From CAZOOK01 sp964581385 (GTDB lineage: Bacteria > Pseudomonadota > Gammaproteobacteria > Nevskiales > Nevskiaceae), in NCBI GenBank assembly GCA_964581385.1, contig CAZOOK010000016.1:68528-132527 (forward strand): a stretch of DNA of 64,000 nt. Direction: 5' to 3'. Position numbers and translations under genes: made by a program. Positions 51,048 to 59,240 of this stretch are shown piece after piece. The notes under the pieces are model-generated. The model had not been told where the DNA came from. It made no database searches and saw only the letters and a program-made list of their open reading frames with translations. Each line of letters begins with the position of its first letter. Position 1 is the stretch's first letter.

Positions 51048-51464
51048 ATGAAAGTATTGGGTCTGAATCGAGTGGAAATGCTGGTCAATGATCCCAAGGA
51101 TGCATCGAAGGTTTTCAATGATCTATTCAATGGCGCAACTTTTCGCCTGGAAGGCGGCGATCATGGTCAGCCCATCGAATCCTGGATGGACTGGAAACTT
51201 GGTATCGAGTTGGTACATCCGACCGATCCCAATCACGTCATGGGACAGATGCTGAAGGCCAAGGGCGAAGGCGTATTTACAGTCGTCTTTGATGTCGAGA
51301 GTATCGACGACGCGCGTGATCATCTAAAAGAGAAGGGCTTCAAAATAATTTATGACCATGACTTTGGAGCCCATGATGACATCGCGGTGCACAAGCAGAT
51401 TTGTGTCAGTCCGGAACGTACACACGGGCTGTTGGTGATGTTGATTGAAAAGAAAATGAAGTAA
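51048..51464 (+). CDS. VOC (glyoxalase/bleomycin-resistance fold) family protein
   Basis: 138 residues. The first beta-alpha-beta module is GLNRVEMLVNDPKDASKVFNDLF, the second GVFTVVFDVESIDDARDHLK, giving the paired fold. Metal ligands of typical VOC enzymes are only partly recognisable (E10 in RVEML; a late Glu or His in HGLLVMLIE). It could be an epimerase, lyase or dioxygenase; no function can be given. GGAGA precedes the ATG by 5 bases, and a good promoter lies upstream. Confidence 0.82.
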   Translation: MKVLGLNRVEMLVNDPKDASKVFNDLFNGATFRLEGGDHGQPIESWMDWKLGIELVHPTDPNHVMGQMLKAKGEGVFTVVFDVESIDDARDHLKEKGFKIIYDHDFGAHDDIAVHKQICVSPERTHGLLVMLIEKKMK

Positions 51465-51589
51465 TACCAGAGCGCAACGGCTTGAGGCACGTTACGCGTT
51501 TCTTCATCGCTGCCTTGCTTAAATGGATATACCTGGCATGGGTAGTTACGATGGCTTCTGAAATGGATTCAGCGGCTCAACAAAACCTT

Positions 51590-53332
51590 ATGGAATTACC
51601 AGTGACGCCAAAACATTCGACCTTTTTCTGTCGCAACCACTCACCCACGCTCGCGCTGCTTGTACTGTTCGCGTGCCAATTGCTGATGATGCCACGAGCT
51701 TCTGCGGCAACCGCAAATGGTCTTCATACAGTAGGCTCGCAAAGCGCCACCTATTCTGTCCTCTATCAGCCGACTCCCTTAGCGAATAACCTGACAATGG
51801 TCGCTGCCGCCACTGGCGATCTATATGGTTTTTCCCTAAGCAACAACAACGTCGTCCGGATCAAGCTAAATGGCGAATCGTCATTGGTTCACACATTCTC
51901 GGCCACAGAAGGCTGGGTCGATACGGCCATCAGCGCACCCGGCGGAAATGTGTATGGCGAAACGGTAGGAACCTATGCGCCAGCAGGTACGCAACCCTGG
52001 TCGATTATCTATCGAATCGATCAGAACGGCGCTTACTCCCTGCTGCATGTCTTTGCCCCGGTCGACAATCCCGGTACGGTCTCTTCTCCCTATATCAATG
52101 CCGACGGCGCCGGTAGTGCGGTACTGGTCGTCGACACGACCGGCACACTCTATGGCGCCAAGGTCGCGGGTGGCAGCAATGGCAATGGCACGTTGTTCAA
52201 AATCGCGCCGGATGGCCAATTCACCTTGCTGCATACATTTTCAGCTGCCGATCCAAACACTTTCAGCAATGCCGATGGCGCTGACCCTTACGGTCTGCTG
52301 CTCGGTGCGGACGGCAGCGTTTATGGCATGACCATCAGCGGCGGCAAGCACGGCAAAGGAACTTTCTTCAAGATCAATGCGGATAGCAGCCTCAGCACGG
52401 TTTATTCCTTCGACAACAAACTGCCGGGCTTCAACGGCTACGTCATCGCAGGACGGGACGGCAACTTCTATGGAACCGCCGGTGGCGTCGCGCACAGTCT
52501 TTCGCCGCAAGGCCAAACGAAAAGGCTATTCGCCTCCGCATCCATGGCACTCGGCAGGCTCATTCAAGGCAGCGACGGCAATTTCTATGGCGTGGAAAGC
52601 CCACGACTCTTCCGCTATGGCCCACAGGCGATCTTCCGGCTCACCCCCAGCGGTCGACATACCGTCTTGCACAAGTTCGACAGGAACGGCTGGTCGTATG
52701 ACTGCGCCGTGCTTTTCTTGCATTGCGATCTATTCAACGGGCAGACCAATTTCGATGGTTGGCATTCGGCCCTCGTGCTGAACAGCGACGGAGCCTTCTA
52801 TGGCGTCGCCTACGCAGGGGGCGCTGATGAGGGCGGCCTGATCTACAAAGTGACGGAGGATGGAAGCTTCAGCGTACTCTTTGCCTTTGGCTCGGCAAGC
52901 GGTGGACGTCCCGGGTCGCTGGCGCAAGGCATCGATGGCAATTTATACGGCACGATCGATAGCAATGCCATATTTAAGCTGCAGCCGCATGGACCTATGA
53001 CGGTCAGTGCCAGCTTCAGTCCTTCTACCGTCGAAGTTGGCGGCAAAACCGCTCTGACATGGAATTCGACCGGCGCTGAGTCCTGTCAAATTCTCAGTGT
53101 AGACCTTGGATTAAGACCACAACCCGGAGACACGACCGCAACTTCCGGCAGCCTGCCGCTGACAGCCCCGCGCCAGCTCAACATTGAACTTGGTGATGGC
53201 TACGGCATCGATATCAGTCAGGACCTGTCACGCGACTATATCGCCGAAATTCAGTGCACAGCCGCCGACGGCAGCCTCGCCAATGCCTTGGCTCAACTGC
53301 GTTTGCCGGGATGGTATCTGGCCAATCCTTAA
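51590..53332 (+). CDS. Secreted GloVer-repeat (TIGR03803) protein with C-terminal Ig-like module
   Basis: 580 residues if translation starts at the ATG at 51590, which gives a good signal peptide (basic start, SPTLALLVLFACQLLM, cleavage after RASA). The frame is open back to a TTG at 51482, with other ATGs at 51551 and 51566; none has a strong SD, so the start is open. Repeats such as GNGTLFKIAPDGQFTLLHTF and GSDGNFYG form the GloVer propeller, and the tail (STVEVGGKTALTWNSTGAES, IQCTAADGSLANA) matches the Ig-like module of the paralog at 43864-45414. Function unknown; exported. 18 or more bases after the VOC gene. Confidence 0.85.
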   Translation: MELPVTPKHSTFFCRNHSPTLALLVLFACQLLMMPRASAATANGLHTVGSQSATYSVLYQPTPLANNLTMVAAATGDLYGFSLSNNNVVRIKLNGESSLVHTFSATEGWVDTAISAPGGNVYGETVGTYAPAGTQPWSIIYRIDQNGAYSLLHVFAPVDNPGTVSSPYINADGAGSAVLVVDTTGTLYGAKVAGGSNGNGTLFKIAPDGQFTLLHTFSAADPNTFSNADGADPYGLLLGADGSVYGMTISGGKHGKGTFFKINADSSLSTVYSFDNKLPGFNGYVIAGRDGNFYGTAGGVAHSLSPQGQTKRLFASASMALGRLIQGSDGNFYGVESPRLFRYGPQAIFRLTPSGRHTVLHKFDRNGWSYDCAVLFLHCDLFNGQTNFDGWHSALVLNSDGAFYGVAYAGGADEGGLIYKVTEDGSFSVLFAFGSASGGRPGSLAQGIDGNLYGTIDSNAIFKLQPHGPMTVSASFSPSTVEVGGKTALTWNSTGAESCQILSVDLGLRPQPGDTTATSGSLPLTAPRQLNIELGDGYGIDISQDLSRDYIAEIQCTAADGSLANALAQLRLPGWYLANP

Positions 53333-53562
53333 CCCGACGGCAGCTAATGGAAGAAGGACCACTCGAAGAAGGCGCTGCGGGTAAATTACGCGATATCCCG
53401 AAGCAAGCCATGCGTCGATATGCTGCTTCTATTTGGTATGGTGCGTTGGGATCGTTAGACAAATACTAAATACTCTTGTCAACTACAGGATTGCAAGTAA
53501 CGCGTGTTGCAACCGCCTACCGCATATCGCTCACACCGATATGTGGCACCGGTCGCGGCCAG

Positions 53563-54078
53563 TCAGACGTTGAGCGCTGGCATCTTCGCAGTCCGCCACT
53601 CTTCGTTGCGCGCCTCGGCGGTTTCCACGGCGCGTTTCCAGAACGCCTCGCCCGTAGCGAGCACGTTGAAATTGAACTGGGTCGCGTGACGGAACTCAAG
53701 CAGTTCTACACCTTCCGGTCCAGGTTTGTACGTATAGGGAACGCCCGCCGGAACGAAGAAGCCATCACGTGGCCCCAATGCCTCAGTTCCAAGCTGAAGC
53801 GAACCGGCGATGACGTAATAAAGGCAGTCGCAGTCGTGGCTGTGAAGCGGCAGCGGATAGTCTTTCTTGAACCAGACGTGCGACAGGCTGAAACCCGGAA
53901 TGTTGAACAGCACCTTGACCTGTTCGCCGCGGGCCATGCCCGGACGGTGCATGCCCATGAAACCTTCCTGCTGGGCCGGCGTGAACTTGGGCATCGACAT
54001 GATGCCGGTTTCTGCAAGTGCCTTGGCGTCCTTCTCCCGAAAAATCTGGAATTTCGCGCCGCCAGTAGATTCACTCAT
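53563..54078 (-). CDS. Cupin domain protein
   Basis: 171 residues. Cupin motif 1 is PLPLHSHDCDCLYYVIAGSL (metal ligands H-x-H in HSHDCD) and motif 2 is GFFVPAGVPYTYKPGPEGVE. The second motif lacks an obvious His, which may weaken metal binding; a His follows later (EFRHATQF). Members include small dioxygenases and regulatory binders. The first 60 residues are a charged extension (KFTPAQQEGFMGMHRPG). GAGAG lies upstream of the ATG. It stands 189 bases after the CoA-transferase operon and may be transcribed from its own promoter. Confidence 0.85.
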   Translation of the reverse strand: MSESTGGAKFQIFREKDAKALAETGIMSMPKFTPAQQEGFMGMHRPGMARGEQVKVLFNIPGFSLSHVWFKKDYPLPLHSHDCDCLYYVIAGSLQLGTEALGPRDGFFVPAGVPYTYKPGPEGVELLEFRHATQFNFNVLATGEAFWKRAVETAEARNEEWRTAKMPALNV

Positions 54079-54199
54079 CGTTATTTACTCTCTCAGGGGT
54101 GACGTCAGGAACCGGTCGTATCGCCTTTTGAGCCACCTGGTCCAAGGCTATCGTGAAAAACAGGGCTTCGCTTTCTGCGACCCGGAACCTTATTTCCAA

Positions 54200-54219
54200 T
54201 GATCTAGATATTAAGATCA
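54200..54219. promoter_or_regulatory. Inverted repeat upstream of the cupin gene
   Basis: TGATCT-8-AGATCA, about 120 bases before the cupin ATG, in the gap between the CoA transferase end and the cupin gene. Perfect 6-base arms; regulator unknown. Confidence 0.3.
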
Positions 54220-54267
54220 AAGCCCTTGCCCCGCAATATGCACCCGATTGCTGAGCGCCCCGATCCG

Positions 54268-55449
54268 CTAGATGCTCGCCGCCTCGCGAAAAGCAGCTAC
54301 CTCTCCGTCGGTGAAGCCAAGTTCCGCGAGAATCTCATCGGTATGTTCTCCTGCGCACGGCGGAGCGCTGCGGATGGATGCCGGCGTGGAACTGAGGCTT
54401 AGCGGCAGGCGTATCAGTGGAATTTCGCGATCCATTCCAGGCACCTTGGTGGGAGCAAACAACTCCATCGCACGAACCTGAGGATGCTCAAGCGCGTCTC
54501 GCGGCGAAAGCACAGGTCCTGCCGGGATATTGGCCTTGGCAAGGACATCGAGTGCCTCCACGGAAGTCCGCTCTTCGCACCAAGCCTGCATGCGAGCCGA
54601 TAGGAATGCCCCGTTCAGACCACGCAGCTCGTCGGTCGCGAAACGTGGATCTTCCAGCCAATCGGCCTCGCCCATCAGCCTCACCCAGCGCCGAAATATC
54701 ACCGGCCCGACAACTTGAGTAACGATCCATCCATCCTTCGTCCGGAAGGTGTCGGTGGGACCGTTCACAAAGCTGCGGTTGCCGATCGCGACGCGATCGG
54801 GCTGGGTAATGGCTTGCTCGATGAGATAGGTGCTGCTGAATGCCAGCGCGGACCCCAGCAGGCTGGCCGAAACCTGCTGCCCGCGTCCGGTCCGGGAGCG
54901 CTCTAACAAAGCGGCCATGACTCCGAACGCGGCGTACAGAGCGGCCGCATGATCCACCCAGGTAATTGGTGTCCGATAGGGCACGTCACCCGGGCCGGAC
55001 AGATAGGCGGAGCCGCACATGGCCTGACCAACGCTGTCGAAGCCGGGTCGGTCGGCCCAGGGCCCCACTGGCCCAAACGACGAAATGTTGGCCAGGATGA
55101 TGTCGGGACGGATGTCGGTCAGTGTCTCGTAATCCAGGCCCATTTTGGGCAGCGCGCTGTCAGGTACGTTGACGACGATGACATCCGCCGTCGCGACCAG
55201 GCGTCGCATCACTTCCCGACCGGCTTTGGAGCCCGGATCGAGCGTGAGCGAGCGCTTGTTGCGGTTGATCTGAAGGAACAGAGCGCCCTCGCCTTCATCA
55301 GTGATCGGGACGAGTTGGCGGTCTTCGCCGCCGCCCGGACGTTCGACGCGAATGACATCCGCGCCAAAATCGCCAAGCAAGGTCGCGCAGTAGGGACCGG
55401 CCACATATCGGCCGAAGTCAAGGACTCGGATTCCTTCAAGCACTCCCAT
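54268..55449 (-). CDS. CaiB/BaiF family (class III) CoA transferase
   Basis: 393 residues from the ATG at 55449 (GGGGA 5 bases upstream). Motifs: GIRVLDFGRYVAGPYCATLL, D138 in GFDSVGQAMCG, and the late GPVLSPRDALEHPQVRAMEL. It is paralogous to the CoA transferase at 31638-32873 (same AAPW/AGPY opening and FL-Q-NRNKRS segment). It should transfer CoA to a carboxylate, a way of activating the pathway acid that avoids ATP. Likely the last gene of the P450-headed operon, 60 bases after the alcohol dehydrogenase. Confidence 0.9.
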   Translation of the reverse strand: MGVLEGIRVLDFGRYVAGPYCATLLGDFGADVIRVERPGGGEDRQLVPITDEGEGALFLQINRNKRSLTLDPGSKAGREVMRRLVATADVIVVNVPDSALPKMGLDYETLTDIRPDIILANISSFGPVGPWADRPGFDSVGQAMCGSAYLSGPGDVPYRTPITWVDHAAALYAAFGVMAALLERSRTGRGQQVSASLLGSALAFSSTYLIEQAITQPDRVAIGNRSFVNGPTDTFRTKDGWIVTQVVGPVIFRRWVRLMGEADWLEDPRFATDELRGLNGAFLSARMQAWCEERTSVEALDVLAKANIPAGPVLSPRDALEHPQVRAMELFAPTKVPGMDREIPLIRLPLSLSSTPASIRSAPPCAGEHTDEILAELGFTDGEVAAFREAASI

Positions 55450-55509
55450 CAAGTTCCCCTTGCCATTGCGCAGATCCGCCGGCGGACGGCCAGCACAACC
55501 ACGAGCCGC

Positions 55510-56574
55510 TCACGCTGCAGGATCGACCAGGACGGTGACCTCCGCTTCCGCGTCCCTCATCCGCTCGAATGCGCCGGCGACCCCGGATAAGCCAACGGTA
55601 TTGCTGATCATCGCGGCGGCGTCGATCTTGCCGTCCGAGATATTCCCCAGCGTCTGGGCGAACTCCTCCATGCTGTAAGCGATGACGAAGCGCAACGACA
55701 GCTCCTTGGCGGACGCCATGACGGGCTCGAAATAGTCCGTCTCCATGCACACGCCCACGACGATGATCTGCGCAGCGGGCGGCCCTTCCGTCATCAGCTT
55801 CTGCAGCAGACCCTTCTTGCCCACGCACTCGAAGACGACCGCGTCGCCAGGCGCGCCTCTATAGCGGGCAGTTGCCAGATCCTTCATCGTGGCGGGCACA
55901 TTGAGTTCGGCCCAGCGCGCGTGAGGCGATTCCTTCGCCGGGTCGATGACGATATCCGCGCCCAGCTTCTCGGCGACCTTGCGGCGACGCTCCGAGAAAT
56001 CCACGGCGATGACCGGGCCGAATCCGCGCGCCTTCAGCGATGCGATCACGGCCAGACCGATCTGGCCGCAGCCAATCACCATAGCGACCGATTTCCCGGA
56101 AAGACGCGCCGCGTTTACCGCATGTTCGCCGACTGCCACCGGCTCCACCATGGCGGCCTCGGCCGCCGATAGTCCGTTCGGAACCGGCAGTAGCAGTGCC
56201 TCATCCAACACCATATATTCGGCAAAACCACCGGGCAGAATCTCTGAATAGCCGAGCTGCTCCATTCCCTTCGGACCACTCGCATAGGGCATCGACACGA
56301 CGGTAGAACCGATCGCGAGTTTGCGGGACGTCCCGGGACCATAGTCGAGGATTTCGGCACAGAACTGGTGCCCGAAAACCATCTTGCCTTTGGGTTTGTC
56401 GCCGCCACCCGTCATCACTCCAAACATATGCTCGGCATGATGTAGTGCGTGCAAGTCGGAACCGCAGATTCCGCAGACGAGCGAGCGCACCAGCACCTGA
56501 CCTTTGGCCGGCTTCGGCTGCTCCATCTCCTCGATTTCCAGAACACCGGGGGCGGAACGAACAACCGCTTTCAT
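55510..56574 (-). CDS. Zinc-binding alcohol dehydrogenase (MDR family)
   Basis: 354 residues. Catalytic zinc region CGICGSDLHALHHAEHM (C37) and GHQFCAEI, where the canonical GHE is GHQ. The four structural-zinc Cys are absent. NAD-binding motif VIGCGQIGLAVIASLKARGF, with VIAVDFSERRRKVAEKLGAD. The Asp after the second strand favours NAD. It is preceded by an ATGA overlap with the DHDPR-like gene. It probably oxidises a secondary alcohol of the pathway substrate to the ketone. The missing structural zinc site is known in several MDR subfamilies. Confidence 0.88.
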   Translation of the reverse strand: MKAVVRSAPGVLEIEEMEQPKPAKGQVLVRSLVCGICGSDLHALHHAEHMFGVMTGGGDKPKGKMVFGHQFCAEILDYGPGTSRKLAIGSTVVSMPYASGPKGMEQLGYSEILPGGFAEYMVLDEALLLPVPNGLSAAEAAMVEPVAVGEHAVNAARLSGKSVAMVIGCGQIGLAVIASLKARGFGPVIAVDFSERRRKVAEKLGADIVIDPAKESPHARWAELNVPATMKDLATARYRGAPGDAVVFECVGKKGLLQKLMTEGPPAAQIIVVGVCMETDYFEPVMASAKELSLRFVIAYSMEEFAQTLGNISDGKIDAAAMISNTVGLSGVAGAFERMRDAEAEVTVLVDPAA

Positions 56575-57629
56575 CGGGCAGCGCTCCCTAATCCGTCTCC
56601 AGCCACCGCCGCAGGAAAATCAAGTACCGTCAGCAGGCCCGGACGCGCGGCAATGACACGAGGCAGCATGTTCATGGCGCGCGCCGCGTTCAGCGTCGTG
56701 TTCGAGCGGTGCGGCTCCGCGCCATCAGGCCACCCGAAGCTGCAGTTGATCGACGGATCGCCGTCGATCTCCACTTGCCAGGCCGGCGCTTCGACGGTCT
56801 GACGCCAGCCTTCTCCTAAAGCGAGCATCGCCGTGAGCTCGTTGGTCAGCCGATAAAACTCGCACCCGCCTGCCCGCGCCACAATGGTCCAGCGCACACC
56901 CGCGACTGTCCCTGCATCGAGCGCGAGGCCGCTGGCCTCAAGCACGACACGGTGCGGCGCCAACGCGTATTCGACCTTGATCAGCTCGACCGATTCCCAG
57001 TTGAGCCCCATGCCCTTGGCGATCATTTTGGAGCCCTGGGCGGCGACCGAAGTCCAGCCGGCATTGAGCCGATCGATCAAGGAATTTTTCCCCGGCGGCC
57101 GTCCGAGACCCACCAGCTCGCTCAGCTGGAACAGCGAGTGACTGCTGGCGACATGATTGCGCTGCGTGGCGCGGATCTGGCGGACCCGCCCGGTATAGCC
57201 GCTCAGAAACAGCGGCAGCACATCGCTGATCAGGCCCGGGATATTGCCGCCTGCGCAGAAGGACGAGCCGCCCTTGGCCGCCGCCGCCGCCAGTTTCGGT
57301 TGTTCAGGCGCGCCCTCGATGAAGTAGCCACCCATGCCTGTGTAGAGGTTGCTCCCTGCCTCGAGGATCTTCGCGTAGGCATCGATATCGTAGGTCTTGC
57401 CGCTCCAGATCACGCCGTCCGGCTTCAGCGCGAGGATGTCGTCGAGAGAAGTGGTGGTGAGTACGCCGTTGGCAGCGCCGCCTACGAGTTCTCCGGAATC
57501 TTTCCCCGCCTTGGCTGGATCGTGAACCAGAACACCCACCAGCTCCATCTGCGGATGACCCGCCATGCGGCGGACAATTTCCGAGCCGATGCCGCCCGTA
57601 TAGCACTGCGCAATGCGAAGCGTGGTCAC
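56571..57629 (-). CDS. Dihydrodipicolinate-reductase-like NAD(P) protein
   Basis: 352 residues, GTG start. LRIAQCYTGGIGSEIVRRMA and MELVGVLVHDPAKAGKDSGE resemble the opening of the DapB-like protein at 22873, FCAGGNIPGLISDVLP matches its FGSGINPGWIDNL. This copy has no extra C-terminal domain. It lies 30 bases after the thiolase-fold gene and overlaps the alcohol dehydrogenase, so it is the middle gene of the operon. Family members in steroid and terpene clusters are of unknown reaction; a double-bond or hydroxyl reductase role is a guess. Confidence 0.82.
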   Translation of the reverse strand: MTTLRIAQCYTGGIGSEIVRRMAGHPQMELVGVLVHDPAKAGKDSGELVGGAANGVLTTTSLDDILALKPDGVIWSGKTYDIDAYAKILEAGSNLYTGMGGYFIEGAPEQPKLAAAAAKGGSSFCAGGNIPGLISDVLPLFLSGYTGRVRQIRATQRNHVASSHSLFQLSELVGLGRPPGKNSLIDRLNAGWTSVAAQGSKMIAKGMGLNWESVELIKVEYALAPHRVVLEASGLALDAGTVAGVRWTIVARAGGCEFYRLTNELTAMLALGEGWRQTVEAPAWQVEIDGDPSINCSFGWPDGAEPHRSNTTLNAARAMNMLPRVIAARPGLLTVLDFPAAVAGDGLGSAAR

Positions 57630-57659
57630 GCCACTTTCCCCGGAACCGGCATCGATGGA

Positions 57660-58832
57660 TCAATCCCTGGCGAACAGGATGGCGGTCGCCAGCGGTCCGC
57701 CGCCGGTAGCGGCAATTGCCACTTTCGGCTCGCCGGGAATCTGCCGACCTCCGCCCTGCCCACGCAGCTGCACAACGGATTCATGCGCAAAGCCAAAGCC
57801 GTGCAGGCGGCCTGCACCGAGCTGACCGCCGCCGGTGTTGAGCGGCAGTTCCCCATCGCGGGCGATGCGCTTGCCGCCTTCGATAAAGCGCCCACCCTCG
57901 CCGACCGGACAGAAGCCCAGTCCTTCCAGCCAGGTGATCGCGTTGAAACTGAAGCCGTCGTAGAGCTGGACCGTGTCGACGTCCTCGGGTTTGTAGTCCG
58001 TGTGTTTCCACAGGTCCCGGCCGGTCGGATAAGCGGCAACCCATTCAGCTTGATCCCAGCTATGTCTCTCCACTGCGCCAGCACAAGCGGAGATACGAAC
58101 GGGTGTGCTCGAAATCTCGTCGAGTGCATCACCGGCGGAGACAATCAGCACGGTCGACGCGTCGGTGAAGCGATCGCAGTCGTACAGGCAGAACGGCTCG
58201 GAAATCATGCGCGAGCCCATGTATTCGTCGAGCGTCAGCGGCTTCTTGGTGATCGCACGCGCGCGCGGATTGAGCATTGCATTGGCGGTGTCCGTGAGTG
58301 CGATCTGCGCGAGCTGCTCGCGCGTCAGGCCATATCGCTTCACGTGACGCATTGCGTACTGGGCGATCCAGTTGGCGGCCGAGATCGCATTGAACGGCAT
58401 TGTCCACTGCTGAATACCGTCGACACGCCCGGTGTTGAATCTCGACGGGTACTCGTCAGGCCGTGCGAGCGCGGCCGCTTCGTAAACGGTACGGAAGCAG
58501 ATGATGTGCCGCGCCAAGCCCATGCGGATCGCGCCGACCGCCGCGACTACCGCGCCGAGCTGCGAGGTGATCTCTCCACCGCCGGCGTACCAGGTGGCGC
58601 GAATGCCGAGCGCATCGATCAGCTCGTCAGCGCCGACCGGTGAAAAGCCAAGGAACGCGTGGGAGCGACCGGGGTAAGTCGAAACACCGTCGATCTGGCC
58701 GATGGCCAAGCCTGCGTCGGTCAGCGCCTCCTTGACCGCATCGATGGTCAGAAGGAGTGGGTGCCGCGCCAAGCGGACGCCGACCTCTGATTGGCCAATG
58801 CCGGTGACATACGCTTCTTTCGCTGCTGCCAT
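57660..58832 (-). CDS. SCP2/Ltp-type thiolase-fold protein lacking the nucleophilic Cys
   Basis: 390 residues in the thiolase fold. At the nucleophile loop, where SCP2 thiolases have NNNCSTGS, the sequence is YAGGGEITSQLG without Cys. At the HPxGATG loop it is LNTGGGQLGAGRLHG, and at the second Cys loop AIAATGGGPLA, so all three classical residues are changed. VDTVQLYDGFSFN contains the DxYD-F motif, as in Ltp2-type retro-aldolases. It starts directly after a DUF35 gene, the known partner of Ltp2. A C-C cleaving aldolase is therefore more likely than a thiolase (inference). Confidence 0.85.
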   Translation of the reverse strand: MAAAKEAYVTGIGQSEVGVRLARHPLLLTIDAVKEALTDAGLAIGQIDGVSTYPGRSHAFLGFSPVGADELIDALGIRATWYAGGGEITSQLGAVVAAVGAIRMGLARHIICFRTVYEAAALARPDEYPSRFNTGRVDGIQQWTMPFNAISAANWIAQYAMRHVKRYGLTREQLAQIALTDTANAMLNPRARAITKKPLTLDEYMGSRMISEPFCLYDCDRFTDASTVLIVSAGDALDEISSTPVRISACAGAVERHSWDQAEWVAAYPTGRDLWKHTDYKPEDVDTVQLYDGFSFNAITWLEGLGFCPVGEGGRFIEGGKRIARDGELPLNTGGGQLGAGRLHGFGFAHESVVQLRGQGGGRQIPGEPKVAIAATGGGPLATAILFARD

Positions 58833-59237
58833 CTAGGTGACCTTCTCGAACAGAGGGAGCCAGACATCCTCTTGCTGGAGGAAGGTCACACGAACACGGT
58901 CGCCAATGTCGACTCCCTTCACCGGCGAACCAACGATATTCGTAGTCAGGAAGACACCGGGCGCACCTTCCAGCGCGACGCGCGCGATGACGAACGGCAC
59001 TTCCATGCCGGGCATCCAGGCCTGGTGATTGATCGTGAAAGTATCGATCGTCCCATTGCCGCTTACAGCCTTGGGCGCGACGTTCTCGGAGAGGCAATGC
59101 CGGCAGACCGGGCGCGGCGGGTGAATGAACGTCGAGCAGTCCTGGCACTGCATGATGCGAAGTTCGCCCTCCGCGCCTCCGGTCCAGAAGGAACGGTTGC
59201 AAGCGTCAAGGCGTGGAAGCGTCCTTCGCACCGACAT
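58833..59237 (-). CDS. DUF35 Zn-ribbon/OB-fold protein
   Basis: 134 residues. Zinc ribbon with C31, C34, C45 and C48 (CQDC-x10-CRHC), then an OB-fold (NGTIDTFTINHQAWMPGM, GVDIGDRVRVTFLQQEDV). DUF35 proteins bind acyl-CoA and act as partners of SCP2-type thiolase-fold enzymes: ChsH2 DUF35 with Ltp2 in steroid side-chain cleavage is the best known case. The ATG is 3 bases after the P450 stop, and the stop abuts the thiolase-fold ATG directly. A common complex is therefore expected. Confidence 0.92.
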   Translation of the reverse strand: MSVRRTLPRLDACNRSFWTGGAEGELRIMQCQDCSTFIHPPRPVCRHCLSENVAPKAVSGNGTIDTFTINHQAWMPGMEVPFVIARVALEGAPGVFLTTNIVGSPVKGVDIGDRVRVTFLQQEDVWLPLFEKVT

Positions 59238-59240
59238 CAA

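Noticed and set aside
56952..58643. 563-codon open frame on + covering three - strand genes
   Set aside because: It lies antisense to the DHDPR-like and thiolase-fold genes, whose motifs are clear. Its product is Arg/His/Asp-rich without domains, typical for the antisense of GC-rich genes.
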